From: JBBDIO01 sp040880365
Lineage (GTDB): Bacteria; Chloroflexota; Anaerolineae; Caldilineales; Caldilineaceae
Direction: 5' to 3'
DNA length: 6,739 bases
Assembly (NCBI GenBank): GCA_040880365.1
Contig: JBBDIO010000074.1
Span: forward strand, 1-6,739
Positions 5,724-6,739 of the stretch are shown here, piece after piece; the stretch's first letter is position 1, and each line of letters starts with the position of its first letter. A program made the translations under genes and the position numbers. Below the pieces are notes generated by a model. That model saw only the letters and a program-made list of their open reading frames with translations. It did not search any database and was not told where the DNA came from.

Positions 5724-5733
5724 TCACCCCCTT
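5724..5733 (-). promoter_or_regulatory. Strong ribosome binding site of recX
   Basis: On the minus strand AAGGGGGTGA matches the anti-Shine-Dalgarno complement AAGGAGGTGA at nine of ten positions. It lies six bases before the GTG start at 5717. It decides the start and may offset the weaker GTG codon. Confidence 0.85.
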
Positions 5734-5892
5734 TTGAATGCAATACCCGTTACATATGCCCCAGATGCCTCTAAACTCTGCGATTTGGATCTTCTACTTC
5801 ATACATCAAGACAGCATCTTGCAGTATCCGTGACCTAATCGTGCACTATGCCGCCAAGTTTGGTAAGAATGCTTCCATAGCCGCGTGCAGAA

Positions 5893-5923
5893 TTGACAAA
5901 CTCACCACTACCCCGTGTAGACT
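5893..5923 (+). promoter_or_regulatory. Candidate promoter for the SulP gene
   Basis: A perfect TTGACA lies at 5893-5898. The best -10 is TAGACT at 5918-5923 (four of six) after a 19-nt spacer, one or two bases longer than ideal; TGTAGA at 5916-5921 has a 17-nt spacer but only three matches. The start of transcription would be near 5930, about 110 nt before the ATG. Confidence 0.4.
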
Positions 5924-5994
5924 AAACGGAGTCAACCGGACTTTGGGCTGCCGTTGCGCTTCTGCCACCTGCGACAACCCACCCCTGTCAATTT

Positions 5995-6012
5995 GCGCAT
6001 GTAACAATGCGC
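5995..6012. promoter_or_regulatory. Inverted repeat in the SulP leader
   Basis: GCGCAT (5995-6000) and ATGCGC (6007-6012) are exact inverted repeats around GTAACA. It could be a regulator site or a 6-bp RNA hairpin, 27 bases upstream of the chosen start. The right arm contains an alternative in-frame ATG (6007). Confidence 0.35.
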
Positions 6013-6026
6013 CTGTCAAAAAACGC

Positions 6027-6035
6027 GGAAGAAGG
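6027..6035 (+). promoter_or_regulatory. Ribosome binding site of the SulP gene
   Basis: GGAAGAAGG ends four bases before the ATG at 6040. It favours 6040 over the in-frame ATG at 6007, which has no Shine-Dalgarno site and would add only 11 hydrophilic residues. Confidence 0.6.
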
Positions 6036-6039
6036 CGAC

Positions 6040-6739
6040 ATGCCAAGCCTGACCCTGTTTCAACTATATCGTCGCGAGTTCAGTAACTATACCACGGCCA
6101 AATTTCGCCAGGACCTGCTGGCGGGCCTCACCGTCGCCGCAGTGGCGCTGCCTCTGGCGCTGGCCTTTGGCGTCGCTTCGGGCGCGACCGCCGCCGCCGG
6201 GCTGGTAACCGCCATCATCAGCGGCATCGTCATCGGTGCGCTTTCGGGCGCGCCCTACCAGCTATCTGGCCCTACCGGCGCAATGAGCGCAGTTCTCATC
6301 GTTATCAGCGCGCGCTATGGCCTGGAAGGCGTCTGGCTCACCGGCCTGATGGCAGGCGTCATGATTCTGGCCGTGGGCCTGCTGCGCCTGGGGCGTTTCA
6401 TCGCCTATATCCCCGCGCCGGTTATCTCCGGCTTCACGTCGGGCATCGCCGTGATTATATTTGTGGGCCAGATGGACAATTTTTTCGGTGTGCATCTGGG
6501 CGAATCCGAAACCGCGGCCCAAACACTCTGGCTCTATCTCCAGGGTGGGTGGACACCCAACTGGCCGAGTGTGGCGTTGGGCGGCGTGGTCATCCTGCTC
6601 ATGCTGCTGTGGCCCGTGCGCTGGGCGCGTGTGATGCCCAGCTCGTTGGCGGGCATCATCGTTGCCACCCTCCTCGCCGTCGCCAGCGGTTGGCAGATCG
6701 GCACAATCGGCGAAATTCCCCGCACCATCCTCCTCGATG
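6040..6739 (+). CDS. SulP-family anion transporter (BicA-like), 3' end outside window
   Basis: The first 233 codons of a SulP (SLC26-type) transporter are present and the gene runs off the right edge. SulP proteins carry sulfate, bicarbonate or other anions across the inner membrane, often with Na+ or H+. Visible hallmarks are QDLLAGLTVAAVALPLALAF and GVASG at 24-48 (helix 1), GALSGAPYQLSGPTGAMS at 66-83 (helix 3, substrate site) and PAPVISGFTSGIAVII at 125-140 (helix 5). The wording ALPLALAFGVASG, PTG-x-MS and VISGF-x-SGI resembles the cyanobacterial bicarbonate transporter BicA more than classical sulfate permeases, so bicarbonate is a fair guess but not shown. The helix 8-10 region and any C-terminal STAS domain lie outside the window. 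Start 6040 is chosen for its ribosome binding site. It is divergent from recX. Confidence 0.93.
   Translation, partial: MPSLTLFQLYRREFSNYTTAKFRQDLLAGLTVAAVALPLALAFGVASGATAAAGLVTAIISGIVIGALSGAPYQLSGPTGAMSAVLIVISARYGLEGVWLTGLMAGVMILAVGLLRLGRFIAYIPAPVISGFTSGIAVIIFVGQMDNFFGVHLGESETAAQTLWLYLQGGWTPNWPSVALGGVVILLMLLWPVRWARVMPSSLAGIIVATLLAVASGWQIGTIGEIPRTILLD

Larger units (their letters stand above)
5718..6039. other. Intergenic region between divergent recX and sulP
   Basis: This 322-bp region is AT-richer than the genes around it. It holds the recX ribosome binding site, a candidate promoter toward sulP (5893-5923) and an inverted repeat (5995-6012). No good sigma-70 promoter for recX was found by eye. 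The short open frames here have no recognisable protein character. Confidence 0.5.

Noticed and set aside
5807..5821. Inverted repeat CAAGA-cagca-TCTTG upstream of recX, considered as a LexA-type SOS box
   Set aside because: The arms are only five bases and match no SOS-box consensus I know, so it was not called.
5841..6086. Short open frames on both strands between recX and sulP
   Set aside because: They lack ribosome binding sites and recognisable composition, and one overlaps the SulP start out of frame.

Overview
The window looks like chromosomal DNA from a GC-rich, free-living bacterium. The best guess is Chloroflexota or a close relative. That guess is inference: it rests on a LysW-like acidic zinc ribbon, a RecX with a GTG start, a large membrane-anchored degenerate PP2C-like protein and many Asp/Glu-rich tails. 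No rRNA or other phylogenetic marker is present. I see no mobile element, CRISPR array, tRNA or rRNA.

Layout. (1) Positions 1-1923, minus strand: the first 641 codons of a large protein that runs off the left edge. It has a PP2C-like fold without the metal-binding aspartates, a Gly/Ser linker, a long disordered acidic stretch, one membrane helix and the start of an extracytoplasmic helical region. It has a near-consensus promoter whose start point falls on the ATG, so its mRNA is probably leaderless. (2) 1924-2231: a divergent control region with a 16-bp palindrome, 13-bp direct repeats, an 18-bp dyad and an 11-bp tandem duplication. (3) 2232-3359, plus: a complete YrbG-type Na+/Ca2+ antiporter. 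(4) 3360-3713: a gene-free stretch with a TATAAT box and a GC-rich leader. (5) 3714-4196, plus: a 160-aa LysW-like zinc ribbon fused to a very acidic tail, followed 29 bp later by (6) 4226-4948, a YigZ/IMPACT-family protein; these two are probably co-transcribed. (7) 5019-5717, minus: RecX with an acidic C-terminal tail, convergent with yigZ. (8) 5718-6039: an intergenic region between the divergent recX and sulP genes. (9) 6040-6739, plus: the N-terminal 233 residues of a SulP-family anion transporter of the BicA-like type, cut by the right edge.

Most genes are ordinary housekeeping or transport genes with no obvious shared pathway. The two least ordinary are the LysW-like acidic protein, which lacks the C-terminal Glu used by true amino-group carriers, and the membrane-anchored pseudophosphatase-like protein with its promoter architecture. 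I see no clear evidence for a new multi-gene system.
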